64,000 nt of DNA from Marivivens donghaensis (GTDB lineage Bacteria; Pseudomonadota; Alphaproteobacteria; Rhodobacterales; Rhodobacteraceae). Both the position numbers and the translations under genes were made by a program. Position 1 is the stretch's first letter; every line of letters begins with the position of its first letter. Positions 18,099 to 28,362 of the stretch are shown here, one piece after another. The notes below the pieces were generated by a model. The model was not told where the DNA came from. It worked only from the letters and a program-made list of their open reading frames with translations, and did no database searches. The stretch lies in assembly GCF_011806565.1 (NCBI RefSeq), contig NZ_JAATOP010000002.1, positions 62,001 to 126,000 of the forward strand. The letters run 5' to 3'.

Positions 18099-19252
18099 TT
18101 GACCAGCAATTCGCGCAGTACAGCGTTGAGCAGGGGCCGGCCTTCGGATGTCAATCTAAGCCGGCCTTTTTCGTGGGTTAGAAATCCCATGTTTTCGAGG
18201 CGAGAGATATTCGGCTGGAGCGCATCACCGCCGAAATGAGATAGCCGGTTGAGATCAACGCCGTCCGCTACGCGAAGGCCCATAAGTAAAAACTCATGCA
18301 ATTGATCGATCTGATTCAGCGTATCAGAGACGTTTTCACCGTTCCCGCGCTGCTCCACCGCTTCGAGCCAAGTATTCGGCATACGGTAGGTCTCGGTTGC
18401 ATATTTCTGACCGCCCAGGGTCAGGCGTCCGTGGGCCCCAGGCCCAATGCCCGCGTAGTCGCCGTAGCGCCAATAGATCAGGTTGTGTTGGCTCTCAGCG
18501 CCTTCCGGCGCGTGATTAGAGACTTCGTAAGCGGGGAAACCCATCTGTGCAGCGACGTCCTGTGTGACATCGTACATGTCAGCGGCGGAGTCTTCGTCGG
18601 GAAGTCCGCGAAGTTTCCCAATTGCATATCGATCACCGAAAGCTGTTCCTTGTTCGATCGTCAGCTGGTACATCGAAATGTGGTCGACGGCCAAAGAAAG
18701 AGCCTGTTTCAGCTCGTTTCGCCATTCTTGGGTCGTTTGGTTCTGACGTGCATAGATAAGATCGAAGCTCACGCGATCAAACACGCCGCGAGCAATGTCG
18801 AATGCCGCGAGCGCCTCTTCGACACTGTGCAACCGTCCAAGAGCATGCAAATCCTGATTGTTTAGTGACTGAATGCCCATCGAGACGCGGTTAACACCTG
18901 CGTCGCGGTAGCCACGGAAACGTCCGGCCTCCACGGAAGTTGGATTGGCTTCAAGCGTGACCTCTGCACTGTTAGTCATGGGCCACGTGCGACGGATCTT
19001 GGTCATGATCGCGTCGACGAGTTCGGGGTCCATGAGGCTAGGGGTGCCGCCACCAAAGAATACGGACTTCAGCACGCGACCTTGGGTCAGCGTGCCAACA
19101 CGGTCGATTTCGGAGAGGTAGGCGCGAGCCCATCGATTCTGGTCAATGGAGCTCGCTACGTGACTGTTGAAGTCACAGTAGGGGCATTTCGACTGGCAGA
19201 AGGGCCAGTGAATGTAGAGGCCGAAGCCGCCGTGTTGCCAATCTTCAAGCAA
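18095..19252 (-). CDS. hemW: Radical SAM haem chaperone HemW
   Basis: HemW is the radical-SAM protein once confused with the anaerobic coproporphyrinogen dehydrogenase HemN; it binds haem and is thought to deliver it to targets. The cluster motif is C19-x3-C23-x2-C26 (FCQSKCPYCDF), followed by FFGGGTPS. HemN-specific extra N-terminal residues are lacking, which fits HemW. I place the start at TTG 19252, overlapping the rdgB stop, because conserved sequence ([17 protein letters not shown]) begins right there; ATG 19282 is in frame but has no ribosome-binding site. About 385 residues. Confidence 0.9.
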   Translation of the reverse strand: MLEDWQHGGFGLYIHWPFCQSKCPYCDFNSHVASSIDQNRWARAYLSEIDRVGTLTQGRVLKSVFFGGGTPSLMDPELVDAIMTKIRRTWPMTNSAEVTLEANPTSVEAGRFRGYRDAGVNRVSMGIQSLNNQDLHALGRLHSVEEALAAFDIARGVFDRVSFDLIYARQNQTTQEWRNELKQALSLAVDHISMYQLTIEQGTAFGDRYAIGKLRGLPDEDSAADMYDVTQDVAAQMGFPAYEVSNHAPEGAESQHNLIYWRYGDYAGIGPGAHGRLTLGGQKYATETYRMPNTWLEAVEQRGNGENVSDTLNQIDQLHEFLLMGLRVADGVDLNRLSHFGGDALQPNISRLENMGFLTHEKGRLRLTSEGRPLLNAVLRELLVN

Positions 19253-19856
19253 AGCAGCCCTGCACGAACTTGGCGAACGCATCCGCGCGGTGACTGATCT
19301 TGTTCTTTTCCCAGCGATCCATCTCGCCGAAGGTCACGTCGTAGCCTTCGGGTTGGAAGATCGGATCGTAGCCGTGACCCTGATCGCCGCGCATCGGCCA
19401 GACAATCTGTCCGTTCATGACGCCAGCAAAGACCTCATCGTGACCATCAGGCCATGCGAGGACGAGGGTGCAGCAGAAACGCGCGGTGCGCGGGAAGGGG
19501 GCCTTTGCCTCCTCCAACTTGTTCCACGTCTTTTCCATCGCCATGACGAAGTCGCGACCGTTCGGCGTTTCGGCCCAATCGGCGGTGTAGACGCCAGGTG
19601 CGCCATTCAAGCCGTCGATTTCGATGCCGGAGTCGTCGGCGAGAGCGGGCAAAGCAGTCTCTTTTGCAGCGTAATGTGCTTTTATACGCGCGTTGCCGAC
19701 GAAGGTGTTTTCGGTCTCTTCAGGCTCTGCAAGGCCGTGATCGGCGGCAGAGGTCACCTTGATCCCGAACGGCGCGAGCATTTCGCTGATCTCTTCGAGC
19801 TTGCCCTTGTTGTGGGTCGCTACGACGAGCTCCTTTCCCTCAAAGCGGCGTGTCAT
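19245..19856 (-). CDS. rdgB: dITP/XTP pyrophosphatase RdgB
   Basis: RdgB removes deaminated purine triphosphates (dITP, XTP) from the pool before they enter DNA. In 203 residues it has the N-terminal [11 protein letters not shown], the [18 protein letters not shown] helix, the [21 protein letters not shown] active site and [11 protein letters not shown]. It is 4 nt overlapped with rph upstream and 8 nt with hemW downstream, forming a coupled rph-rdgB-hemW run. Confidence 0.97.
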   Translation of the reverse strand: MTRRFEGKELVVATHNKGKLEEISEMLAPFGIKVTSAADHGLAEPEETENTFVGNARIKAHYAAKETALPALADDSGIEIDGLNGAPGVYTADWAETPNGRDFVMAMEKTWNKLEEAKAPFPRTARFCCTLVLAWPDGHDEVFAGVMNGQIVWPMRGDQGHGYDPIFQPEGYDVTFGEMDRWEKNKISHRADAFAKFVQGCFA

Positions 19857-20563
19857 GCGGTGGCGGCCTTTTGTGCGGCAACCAGCTCAGCGATGCCTTT
19901 GTCCGCGAGGTCGAGGAGTTGGGTCATCTGGTCACGCGAGAAGGTGGCACCCTCGGCGCTCATCTGCACTTCGATCAGGCGGTTGCCGGTCATGACGAAG
20001 TTGCCGTCGACGCCTGCTTCGGAGTCTTCAGGATAATCCAGATCGAGAACCGGCTGACCAGCGTAGATACCGCAGGAGACAGCGGCGACAGGTTCGGGCA
20101 GGGGATCGCTGGTCACGAGGCCGGCTTTCATCAGTTTGTTGACGGCCAGCTTGAGCGCGACCCAACCACCGGTGATCGAGGCGCAGCGGGTGCCGCCGTC
20201 AGCTTGAAGGACGTCACAGTCGATGGTGATCTGGCGTTCGCCAAGAGCAACGCGGTCAACACCGGCACGCAGCGAGCGGCCGATCAGGCGCTGGATTTCA
20301 ACGGTGCGGCCGCCTTGCTTGCCGCTGGCAGCTTCACGGCGCATACGCGAACCGGTCGAGCGGGGCAGCATACCGTATTCGGCAGTGACCCAACCGAGGC
20401 CGGAGTTCTTGATGAACGGAGGCACACGATCTTCGATCGTAGCGGTGCACATGACGTGGGTATCGCCGACCTTGATGAGGCAGGAACCCTCGGCATGTTT
20501 GGTGACGCCGACCTCGATCGAGACGGGGCGCATTTCATTTACCTGACGACCGGAAGGGCGCAT
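19853..20563 (-). CDS. rph: Ribonuclease PH
   Basis: RNase PH is a phosphate-dependent exoribonuclease that trims the 3' ends of tRNA precursors. The 236-residue protein begins [13 protein letters not shown], as family members do, and contains [36 protein letters not shown] and [18 protein letters not shown], including the phosphate-binding arginines. AAGGAG lies 8 nt before ATG 20563; the in-frame TTG at 20569 is too close. It is divergent from hrcA with 112 bp between. Confidence 0.97.
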   Translation of the reverse strand: MRPSGRQVNEMRPVSIEVGVTKHAEGSCLIKVGDTHVMCTATIEDRVPPFIKNSGLGWVTAEYGMLPRSTGSRMRREAASGKQGGRTVEIQRLIGRSLRAGVDRVALGERQITIDCDVLQADGGTRCASITGGWVALKLAVNKLMKAGLVTSDPLPEPVAAVSCGIYAGQPVLDLDYPEDSEAGVDGNFVMTGNRLIEVQMSAEGATFSRDQMTQLLDLADKGIAELVAAQKAATA

Positions 20564-20625
20564 ATTCAATCTCCTTGCTGTACCGCTAGCGGGATACGCG
20601 GGTTGATACTGAAAACCAACCCCGA

Positions 20626-20654
20626 TTGACGTTCCACATAGGTGCCCTTTATTT
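20626..20654 (+). promoter_or_regulatory. Likely hrcA-grpE promoter
   Basis: TTGACG (20626-20631), a 17-nt spacer and TTATTT (20649-20654). Transcription would start about 15 nt before the hrcA ATG. No CIRCE-like inverted repeat is visible nearby. Confidence 0.55.
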
Positions 20655-20675
20655 GAATGGAAGGGTAAGGAAACG

Positions 20676-21734
20676 ATGACACGATCGCCTCTGCTAGATG
20701 ATATGAACGACCGCTCGCGCGAGGTATTCCGCCGCGTTGTCGAAGGCTATCTGGAAACCGGTTCACCCATCGGATCGCGCTCTCTGACCCACAGCATGTC
20801 CGAAAAAGTCAGCGCGGCCACGATCCGCAATGTGATGCAGGACCTCGAATACATGGGGTTGCTGGGAAGCCCGCATACCTCTGCGGGGCGTATCCCGACG
20901 CAGAACGGGTTGCGGATGTTCGTTGACGGGCTGCTAGAGGTGAACCTGTCGGGCGAGGATCGCCAGAAGATTGATCAGACGATGGGGACAAACTCGGGCG
21001 ACCTGAACGGCCTGCTGGACCGTGTCGGCTCCGCGCTGTCTGGCGTGACTCACGGTGCGTCGCTGGTGTTGACACCGAAGCATGAGGCGCCGATCAAACA
21101 CATCGAGTTCGTGTCTATTGCAGCTGAAAAGGCGCTCGTCGTTCTGGTGTTCGCAGACGGCAATGTCGAGAACCGCCTGTTCACACCGCCCGCCGGTCAA
21201 ACGCCGAGCTCGCTGCGTGAGGCTGCGAACTTCATCAACGCGATTGCCGAGGGGAAGACGCTGTCGCAGCTCGCCTCCGCCGTGACCGCAGAGATCAAAA
21301 AGCGCCGTCAGGAGATCGATACGCTCGCCGCCCAGATGGTCGAGAGTGGGATCGCGGTTTGGGAAGATCGCGGCGAATCCACCGAGCGACTCATCGTACG
21401 TGGGCGAGGTAACCTGCTGGGCGAATCCGGCACTCCAGACGACCTTGAACGCATCCGAACGCTGTTCGACGACCTTGAGCGCAAGCAGGACATCGCAGAA
21501 TTCCTCGAACTCGCCGAGGATGGCGAGGGTGTGCGCATTTTTATTGGCTCCGAAAACAAGCTTTTTTCACTTTCGGGTTCCTCTTTGGTGGTTTCTCCCT
21601 ATATGAACGCCGACCGTAAGATTATTGGCGCCGTAGGCGTCATCGGTCCGACGCGGCTTAACTATGGCCGCATCGTTCCGATCGTGGATTACACAGCGCA
21701 GCTGGTCGGGCGTATGATTTCCGGCCAGAACTGA
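20676..21734 (+). CDS. hrcA: Heat-shock repressor HrcA
   Basis: HrcA represses groESL or dnaKJ by binding the CIRCE element and is activated by GroEL. The 352-residue protein has an N-terminal winged helix ([22 protein letters not shown]... with [18 protein letters not shown]), the TSAGRIPT hinge, a GAF-like middle and the C-terminal [19 protein letters not shown] see no CIRCE in this window, so its targets are presumably elsewhere. grpE follows after 11 nt. Confidence 0.96.
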   Translation: MTRSPLLDDMNDRSREVFRRVVEGYLETGSPIGSRSLTHSMSEKVSAATIRNVMQDLEYMGLLGSPHTSAGRIPTQNGLRMFVDGLLEVNLSGEDRQKIDQTMGTNSGDLNGLLDRVGSALSGVTHGASLVLTPKHEAPIKHIEFVSIAAEKALVVLVFADGNVENRLFTPPAGQTPSSLREAANFINAIAEGKTLSQLASAVTAEIKKRRQEIDTLAAQMVESGIAVWEDRGESTERLIVRGRGNLLGESGTPDDLERIRTLFDDLERKQDIAEFLELAEDGEGVRIFIGSENKLFSLSGSSLVVSPYMNADRKIIGAVGVIGPTRLNYGRIVPIVDYTAQLVGRMISGQN

Positions 21735-21745
21735 GGGAAACGAGA

Positions 21746-22294
21746 ATGAGCGAAGAACCGAAAAGCCTCGATGAACTGGCAGCAGAAGGCGACGAATTCG
21801 AGCAGGAAGCCAATGAAGCGAATGCCGAAACGATCGCTGCCCTGACCGCAGAGCGTGATGAATTCAAGGACCGTTTCATGCGTGCCGTTGCGGATGCCGA
21901 GAACGCCCGCAAGCGTGGTGAACGTGACCGCCGTGAAGCAGAACAGTACGGCGGCTCCAAGCTAGCCCGCGATCTGCTGCCGGTCTACGACAACATGCAG
22001 CGCGCCATCGAAGCGATTTCCGAAGACCAGCGTGAAGCGCAGGCCGCGCTGATCGAAGGTATCGAACTGACCATGCGTGCCCTGATCAACGTGTTCGAAA
22101 AGCACGGTATCAGCCGCATCGCACCGGAAGTTGGCGATCGTTTCGATCCGCAACAGCACGAAGCGATGTTCGAAGCTCCGGTTCCTGGTACGAAAGCGGG
22201 CGAGATCATTCAGGTCTCAGGCCACGGCTTCTTCCTGCACGACCGTCTGCTGCGTCCGGCGCAGGTTGGCGTGTCGTCGATGCCTGCTTCTTGA
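21746..22294 (+). CDS. grpE: Nucleotide exchange factor GrpE
   Basis: GrpE releases ADP from DnaK and serves as a thermosensor. The 182 residues begin with an acidic disordered stretch, then a long coiled-coil helix (about 25-85, TAERDEFKDRFMRAVADAENARKR), and the C-terminal beta domain with FDPQQHEAMF and GFFLHDRLLRPAQVGVS. It shares a transcript with hrcA, a common pairing. A strong hairpin element follows its stop codon. Confidence 0.97.
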   Translation: MSEEPKSLDELAAEGDEFEQEANEANAETIAALTAERDEFKDRFMRAVADAENARKRGERDRREAEQYGGSKLARDLLPVYDNMQRAIEAISEDQREAQAALIEGIELTMRALINVFEKHGISRIAPEVGDRFDPQQHEAMFEAPVPGTKAGEIIQVSGHGFFLHDRLLRPAQVGVSSMPAS

Positions 22295-22299
22295 GGTCG

Positions 22300-22338
22300 C
22301 TCGGGGGCGCTGCCCCCGAACCCCCGAGGTATTTTTAT
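22300..22338. repeat. C/G-rich extragenic hairpin element with T run, likely terminator
   Basis: CTCGGGGG at 22300-22307 can pair either with the adjacent GCCCCCGA (22312-22319) or with CCCCCGAG (22321-22328), the second pairing leading straight into TATTTTTAT. It sits between convergent grpE and mutS. The pattern of GC-rich palindrome, GAGGTATTTTT and then a GATGAAG-like end resembles a dispersed repeat I recall from Rhodobacteraceae genomes; only one copy is in this window. Confidence 0.7.
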
Positions 22339-22360
22339 CAGAATGAAGAGGGCTGGCGCG

Positions 22361-24979
22361 TTATCGTGCCAGCTCTTTCAGTTCGTAGAGTAGGGCAAGC
22401 GCCTCTCGCGGGCTGAGATCGTCGGGAAAGATGTCTTTGAGTTTGGCATCGATCTTTGACGGCTCGATCTTGGTTTGCGGAGCGGGCGGCGCGGCGACAG
22501 CGGCGAAGAGCGGCAGGTCGTCTATGATCGCCTTCTGTTTGCCGCCGCCCTCACGGTCACCTTTTTCCAGTGCTTCGAGGACGACTTTCGCGCGCTCGAC
22601 AACGGCAGGCGGCAGTCCGGCGAGGCGGGCGACTTGGACACCGTAGCTGCGGTCGGCGGTGCCTTTTCTAACTTCGTGAAGGAAGATCACATCGCCTTCC
22701 CATTCGCGGACCGCAACGGTGGCATTGGCGACGCCGTCGAGCTTATCGGCGAGCTGGCACATCTCGTGATAGTGGGTTGCGAAGAGCGCGCGGCAGCGGT
22801 TCACGTCGTGCAGGTGTTCAAGGGTGGCCCACGCGATGGAGAGGCCGTCATAGGTCGCAGTGCCTCGACCTATTTCGTCGAGGATCACAAGTGCACGATC
22901 GTCAGCCTGGTTCAGGATCGCGGCGGTTTCCACCATTTCGACCATGAAGGTCGAGCGGCCGCGGGCGAGGTCGTCGGACGCGCCGACGCGGCTGAATATC
23001 TGGCTGACAAGGCCGATATGGGCGGACTGTGCAGGAACCCAAGCGCCCATCTGAGCGAGGACAGCGATTAGCGCGTTCTGGCGAAGGAAGGTCGATTTAC
23101 CAGCCATGTTCGGGCCGGTGAGCAGCCAGATGTTTGTGTCGGTCAGCTCGCAATCGTTGGCGACGAACGTCTCGCCGTCCTTTTTCAAAGCCTGTTCCAC
23201 GACGGGATGGCGGCCGCCTTTGAGCTCGAACGCGCGGGAGCTGTCGATCACGGGGCGCACCCAGTTTTCAGCGCGGGCAAGGTCGGAGAGGCCGCAGCAG
23301 ACGTCGAGTTCGGCCAGCGCGCGGGCCATGGCGGAGAGGCGACCGGCTTGGCCGATGACTTGGCTTCTTAGGCTGGAAAAGAGCCGCTTTTCGATCTCCA
23401 ACGCGCGCCCACCGGCATTCAGAATACGGGTTTCGATGTCGCTGAGTTCGACAGTCGTGAAGCGCACCTGATTGGCGGTCGTCTGGCGGTGGATGAAGGT
23501 CTCATTCAGGGGTGGAGTCATCATCTTTTCCGCGTGTGTGGCGGGGGTCTCGATGAAGTAGCCAAGGACGTTGTTATGCTTGATCTTCAGCGAATTGACG
23601 CCAGACAACTCCGCGTATTGCTGCTGCATCCGAGCGATTACGCCGCGGCCTTCGTCGCGGAGCTCGCGAGCCTCGTCGAGCTCGGCATCATAACCAGGTG
23701 CGATGAAGCCCCCGTCGCGGGCGAGCATCGGCGGTTCGGCGACGAGCGCTTGGTCCAGAAGGTCCAGCAGTTCATTATGGCCGGTCAGATCGGCTGCGGA
23801 TTGGGCGAGCAGCGCGGGCATGTCGTCGTTCAGGTAGGCTGCAACCTGCTCGGCTTGGGTCAGGGTGTTGCGAACCGCTGCGACATCGCGCGGGCCCCCG
23901 CGATCCAGTGCGAGGCGAGACAGGGCGCGGTCGACGTCGTGGACGCTGCGGAAGCAATCGCGAAGGGTGCCGCGCAATTTGCTGTCTTCGGTCAGGAAGG
24001 TGATGGCGTCCTGGCGCACCATGATGGTTTCGAGGTGGCGGGACGGCGAAGACAGCCGCCGTTCCAGCAGACGTGCGCCAGCAGCCGTGAGCGTCCGGTC
24101 GATGGTTGCCAGCAGCGAACCGGCGCGGCCGCCGGTGGTCCCGTGGGTCAGCTCCAACGACCGGCGGGTCGCGGCATCGATTTGCATGTTGGCTGTTTCG
24201 CCTTCGACGACGGGCGTGCGGAGAAGGGGCAAGTTACCCTTCTGCGTGATCTCCAGATACTCGACGATGGCTGCCATGGCGGAGATCTGGGCGCGGGTAA
24301 AGCTGCCGAAAGCATCGAGCGAGGCCACATCATAGAGACTACACAGGCGCTTTTCACCCAGTGTGCTGTCAAACGCGCTCCGCCCGAGGTCGGTGACGGC
24401 GGCGCCGGCTTCGCGGACGACTTTCTCCATTTCGGAGCCGTCGGCGAGCAACACCTCGCGCGGGGTGAGGCGCGCCAGTTCGGGGGACAGGCGGTTGGTG
24501 GCGCATGTCATCACGTTGAACGCACCTGTCGAGATATCGACCCACGCCAGCGCGCTTTCGTCGCGGACCTCGGCAAATGCAGCAAGGAAGTTGTGACGGC
24601 GCGCGTCGAGCAGCGAGTCCTCTGTCAGCGTGCCGGGTGTGACAAGACGCACGACGTCGCGCTTTACTACGGCCTTGTAGCCGCGCTTTTTCGCTTCGGC
24701 GGGATCTTCGAGTTGTTCGCAGACCCCAACGCGGAAACCTTTGCGGATCAGCGTGAGCAGATAGCCTTCAGCGGCGTGCACGGGGACGCCGCACATCGGG
24801 ATGTCCTGATCGTTCAGCTTGCCACGTTTAGTCAGCGCGATGTCGAGCGCTTCGGACGCGGCAACCGCATCATCAAAGAACATCTCGTAGAAATCGCCCA
24901 TGCGATAGAACAGCAGCGCGCCGGGGTGGGCTTCCTTGATTTCGAGGTATTGCGCCATCATTGGCGTCACGTTGCTCAT
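22361..24979 (-). CDS. mutS: DNA mismatch repair protein MutS
   Basis: MutS recognises mismatches and small loops and starts repair. The 872-residue protein has the mismatch-contacting Phe-x-Glu motif in GDFYEMF near residue 30, connector and lever domains, and the C-terminal ABC-type ATPase with Walker A TGPNMAGKSTFLRQ, a signature SDDLARGRSTFMVEM and Walker B LVILDEIGRGTATYDG, followed by the FATHYHE switch. GAGGA precedes the ATG. It is convergent with grpE and divergent from the malic enzyme gene. Confidence 0.97.
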   Translation of the reverse strand: MSNVTPMMAQYLEIKEAHPGALLFYRMGDFYEMFFDDAVAASEALDIALTKRGKLNDQDIPMCGVPVHAAEGYLLTLIRKGFRVGVCEQLEDPAEAKKRGYKAVVKRDVVRLVTPGTLTEDSLLDARRHNFLAAFAEVRDESALAWVDISTGAFNVMTCATNRLSPELARLTPREVLLADGSEMEKVVREAGAAVTDLGRSAFDSTLGEKRLCSLYDVASLDAFGSFTRAQISAMAAIVEYLEITQKGNLPLLRTPVVEGETANMQIDAATRRSLELTHGTTGGRAGSLLATIDRTLTAAGARLLERRLSSPSRHLETIMVRQDAITFLTEDSKLRGTLRDCFRSVHDVDRALSRLALDRGGPRDVAAVRNTLTQAEQVAAYLNDDMPALLAQSAADLTGHNELLDLLDQALVAEPPMLARDGGFIAPGYDAELDEARELRDEGRGVIARMQQQYAELSGVNSLKIKHNNVLGYFIETPATHAEKMMTPPLNETFIHRQTTANQVRFTTVELSDIETRILNAGGRALEIEKRLFSSLRSQVIGQAGRLSAMARALAELDVCCGLSDLARAENWVRPVIDSSRAFELKGGRHPVVEQALKKDGETFVANDCELTDTNIWLLTGPNMAGKSTFLRQNALIAVLAQMGAWVPAQSAHIGLVSQIFSRVGASDDLARGRSTFMVEMVETAAILNQADDRALVILDEIGRGTATYDGLSIAWATLEHLHDVNRCRALFATHYHEMCQLADKLDGVANATVAVREWEGDVIFLHEVRKGTADRSYGVQVARLAGLPPAVVERAKVVLEALEKGDREGGGKQKAIIDDLPLFAAVAAPPAPQTKIEPSKIDAKLKDIFPDDLSPREALALLYELKELAR

Positions 24980-25107
24980 ATCTGTTCCTCTGCTCGTGCG
25001 GAAACTTACCTAAAGCGCCAATGTTAGCGACGAAAGTAGAAAACAACGCCGTTGCGGCTGAGGGTCAAGGGGCTGTAATCCTGACGGGCGCTAACGGAGG
25101 AAGAATT

Positions 25108-27363
25108 ATGACCAAGGCACGTGTCACGCGAGAAGATGCGCTGACGTTTCACATGGATCCGGCCCCGGGCAAGTGGGAGGTCTCGGCCACCGTGCCAATG
25201 ATGACGCAGCGCGACCTGTCGCTTGCGTATTCCCCCGGTGTTGCGATCCCGTGCGAGGAAATCCACGCCGATCCCGAAACCGCTTACGACTACACGAACA
25301 AGGGTAACCTTGTTGCGGTGATCTCGAACGGTACGGCTGTTCTTGGCCTCGGTAACCTTGGTGCGCTGGCCTCCAAGCCGGTGATGGAGGGCAAGTCGGT
25401 GCTATTCAAGCGGTTCGCCGACGTGAACTCCATCGACCTCGAGCTCGATACCGAAGATCCCGATGAATTCTGCCGCGCCGTGCGCCTCATGGGGCCGTCA
25501 TTCGGCGGCATTAACCTCGAAGATATCAAGGCGCCCGAGTGTTTCATCATCGAGCAGCGCCTCAAGGAAGAAATGGATATTCCCGTCTTCCACGACGACC
25601 AGCACGGCACCGCCGTGATCTGCGCAGCGGGTCTGATTAACGCGCTGCATCTGTCGGGCAAGAAGATCGAGGACTGCAAAATCGTCCTCAATGGCGCGGG
25701 CGCTGCCGGTATCGCGTGCCTCGAACTGGTCAAAGCGATGGGCGCGAAGCAGGACAACTGCATCATGTGCGACACCAAAGGCGTGATCTATCAGGGCCGT
25801 ACCGAGGGCATGAACCAGTGGAAGTCGGCTCACGCCGCTGTCACCGACGCACGTAGCCTCGCTGATGCGATGAAGGATGCGGACGTGTTCCTCGGTGTGT
25901 CGGCCAAGGGTGCGGTCACGCAGGAGATGGTCGCCTCGATGGCGCCGAACCCCGTTATTTTCGCAATGGCGAACCCCGATCCCGAGATCACTCCCGAAGA
26001 AGCGCATCAGGTTCGCGAGGACGCCATCGTTGCCACGGGTCGTTCGGACTATCCGAACCAGGTGAACAACGTACTCGGTTTCCCGTATCTGTTCCGCGGC
26101 GCGCTCGACATCCACGCTCGTGCGATCAATGACGAGATGAAGATCGCCTGCGCAAACGCGCTTGCCGAACTTGCGCGTGAGGACGTGCCGGACGAAGTCG
26201 CGCTGGCCTATGGCCGCAAGCTGTCCTTTGGCCGTGATTACATCATCCCGACCCCATTCGACCCCCGCCTGATCCACCGCATCCCGCCCGCTGTGGCGCG
26301 TGCTGGCATGGACACTGGCGTAGCCCGCCGTCCAATTGTGGATATGGAAGGCTACGAGCTGTCGCTGAAGTCCCGCATGGACCCGACCGCGAACATCCTG
26401 CGTAACATCAATGCCCGCGCTCGTGCGGCCCAAGCAACCATCGTGTTTGCCGAGGGCGACGATCCCCGCGTTCTACGCGCTGCGGTCCAATACCAGCGCA
26501 ATGGCCTCGGCAAAGCGCTCGTTATCGGCCGCGAAAAAGAAGTCGAAGACCTGCTGATCGCGGAAGGTATGGCCGACGCGGTTTCGGAAATCGAAGTGGT
26601 CAACGCGCGCAACACAGCGCATCTGAACACCTATAAGGAATTCCTGTACAACCGCCTACAGCGCAAAGGTCATGACCGTCAGGACATTCACCGCCTCGCG
26701 GCCCGCGACCGTCACGTCTTTGGTGCGCTGATGGTGGCGCATGGTCACGGCGACTGTCTGGTTACCGGTGCGACGCGCAAATCGGCACACGTTCTGGAGC
26801 TGATCAACCACGTCTTCGATGCGCAGCCGAAAACGGGTGCGGTCGGTATCTCTGCCGTGCTGAACAAGGGCCGCATCGTCCTCATCGCCGATACGCTGGT
26901 TCATGAATGGCCGGACGAGTTGGACCTCGCGGACATCGCAGAGCGCGGCGCTGAAGTCGCCCGCGACCTCGGCCTTGAGCCGCGCGTTGCCTTCGTCTCG
27001 TTCTCGACTTTCGGCTATCCTGTGTCCGAACGTGCCGAGAAGATGCACATCGCGCCCAAGATCCTCGACGCGCGCGGCGTGGACTTCGAGTACGAAGGCG
27101 AGATGACCGTCGACGTCGCACTGAACCCCAAATCGGCAGAGCATTATCCGTTCAGCCGCCTGACGGGGCCTGCAAACGTGCTCGTCGTTCCGGCCCGTCA
27201 CTCGGCCTCGATCTCGGTGAAGCTCATGCAGGAAATGGCTGGCGCAACCGTGATCGGCCCGATTTTGTCTGGTGTGGACAAGCCAATTCAGATCTGTTCG
27301 ACGGTATCGACTGTCAACGACATCCTGAACATGGCAGTAATGGCGGCCTGTAAGGTCAAATAA
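25108..27363 (+). CDS. maeB: NADP-dependent malic enzyme with phosphotransacetylase-like domain
   Basis: Malic enzyme decarboxylates malate to pyruvate, yielding NADPH. The 751 residues combine an N-terminal malic enzyme (about 1-430; SPGVAIPCEEI, the catalytic Lys/Asp region, DIPVFHDDQHGTA, and the nucleotide fold NGAGAAGIA) with a C-terminal phosphate acetyltransferase-like domain (about 440-751) typical of MaeB and thought to be regulatory. The start at 25108 follows GGAGG; the frame is open for a further 147 nt upstream but without a good start. It is divergent from mutS. Confidence 0.95.
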   Translation: MTKARVTREDALTFHMDPAPGKWEVSATVPMMTQRDLSLAYSPGVAIPCEEIHADPETAYDYTNKGNLVAVISNGTAVLGLGNLGALASKPVMEGKSVLFKRFADVNSIDLELDTEDPDEFCRAVRLMGPSFGGINLEDIKAPECFIIEQRLKEEMDIPVFHDDQHGTAVICAAGLINALHLSGKKIEDCKIVLNGAGAAGIACLELVKAMGAKQDNCIMCDTKGVIYQGRTEGMNQWKSAHAAVTDARSLADAMKDADVFLGVSAKGAVTQEMVASMAPNPVIFAMANPDPEITPEEAHQVREDAIVATGRSDYPNQVNNVLGFPYLFRGALDIHARAINDEMKIACANALAELAREDVPDEVALAYGRKLSFGRDYIIPTPFDPRLIHRIPPAVARAGMDTGVARRPIVDMEGYELSLKSRMDPTANILRNINARARAAQATIVFAEGDDPRVLRAAVQYQRNGLGKALVIGREKEVEDLLIAEGMADAVSEIEVVNARNTAHLNTYKEFLYNRLQRKGHDRQDIHRLAARDRHVFGALMVAHGHGDCLVTGATRKSAHVLELINHVFDAQPKTGAVGISAVLNKGRIVLIADTLVHEWPDELDLADIAERGAEVARDLGLEPRVAFVSFSTFGYPVSERAEKMHIAPKILDARGVDFEYEGEMTVDVALNPKSAEHYPFSRLTGPANVLVVPARHSASISVKLMQEMAGATVIGPILSGVDKPIQICSTVSTVNDILNMAVMAACKVK

Positions 27364-27375
27364 ACGGAGCGAACA

Positions 27376-28242
27376 ATGGCGGTATGGAATCTCGGGTCGA
27401 TCAACAGCGACATCGTTTACTTTGTGCCGCACATCGTTGCTCCGGGTGAAACCCTGCCGTCGACAGGACGGCAGGTGTTTCTTGGCGGGAAGGGCGCGAA
27501 CATGTCTGTCGCCATCGCACGGGCGGGTGGTACGGCTCGCCACATCGGTGCGGTGGGGCATGGTGCTGGTTGGACCGTCGAGCGACTGACCGAATACGGC
27601 GTGGACACCCGCGCGATCCGCCGCATTGATGCCGATCCGGCAGAGGCCGTGATTGCCGTCGCGGCAGACGGCGAAAACTCGATCATTCTGCATCAAGGCG
27701 CGAATATCGAAATTCCGATGGACCTCGTGGCGAATGCACTTTCCGAAGCGCAGGTCGGCGACTGGGTAGTTACGCAGAATGAAACCAACGCACAGCTTGA
27801 AGCGCTGGAACTCGGCAAGCGTATGGGGCTGAACATCGCCTACGCCGCCGCGCCGTTCAGTGCCGATGCCGTGGCGAAGGTGCTGCCGCTGCTCGACTTC
27901 CTCATTCTGAACGAGATCGAGATGCAGCAGCTGCGCGATGCGCTGGGCAAGGAGCCCGAAGAGCTCGGCGTGGAGTCCGTCATCGTGACGATGGGCGGGA
28001 AGGGTGCGCTGCTGGTCGAAGACGGCAAGCGGACCCAGTTCGATGCGCTGCCTGTCACGCCGGTCGATACGACGGGTGCTGGCGACACGTTCACCGGATA
28101 CGTATTGGCTGGTCTGGATCGCGGAATGCCGATCGGGCAGGCGATCGGTCAAGCGACCCGCGCGGCGGCTCTGATGGTGACGCGGAAGGGCACCGCCGAC
28201 GTCATCCCTGATCTGGCCGAAGTGCAGGAAATGCGGCTCTAA
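27376..28242 (+). CDS. PfkB-family sugar kinase, probable ribokinase
   Basis: A 288-residue kinase of the PfkB/ribokinase family. GGKGANMSVAIARAGG near residue 37 is the substrate-binding signature, and DTTGAGDTFTGYVLAGL near 237 carries the catalytic aspartate (GAGD) and anion hole. NEIEMQQL and VTMGGKGALL support ribokinase most strongly, but ribose cannot be told from other sugars or nucleosides by sequence. The gene starts 12 nt after maeB and is followed by a terminator; there is no sugar transporter nearby. Confidence 0.85.
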   Translation: MAVWNLGSINSDIVYFVPHIVAPGETLPSTGRQVFLGGKGANMSVAIARAGGTARHIGAVGHGAGWTVERLTEYGVDTRAIRRIDADPAEAVIAVAADGENSIILHQGANIEIPMDLVANALSEAQVGDWVVTQNETNAQLEALELGKRMGLNIAYAAAPFSADAVAKVLPLLDFLILNEIEMQQLRDALGKEPEELGVESVIVTMGGKGALLVEDGKRTQFDALPVTPVDTTGAGDTFTGYVLAGLDRGMPIGQAIGQATRAAALMVTRKGTADVIPDLAEVQEMRL

Positions 28243-28272
28243 ACCAGCAAAATACGCAGCAAGATTATGTTA

Positions 28273-28299
28273 AAAGCCCGCGCGAGCGGGCTTTGTTTT
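28273..28299 (+). terminator. Intrinsic terminator after the sugar kinase
   Basis: AAAGCCCGC and GCGGGCTTT form a perfect 9-bp stem with a GCGA loop, then TTTGTTTTG. Confidence 0.85.
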
Positions 28300-28362
28300 G
28301 TCCGATAGTCGGTGTCGTTGGTCATCAGCTGAGTCAGAATTTCCGACATCCTGCTAACCCAT

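Noticed and set aside
20564-20675. CIRCE element upstream of hrcA
   Set aside because: No TTAGCACTC-type inverted repeat with a 9-bp spacer is present.
24961-25107. N-terminal extension of the malic enzyme
   Set aside because: The frame is open, but GGAGG and family alignment both point to ATG 25108.
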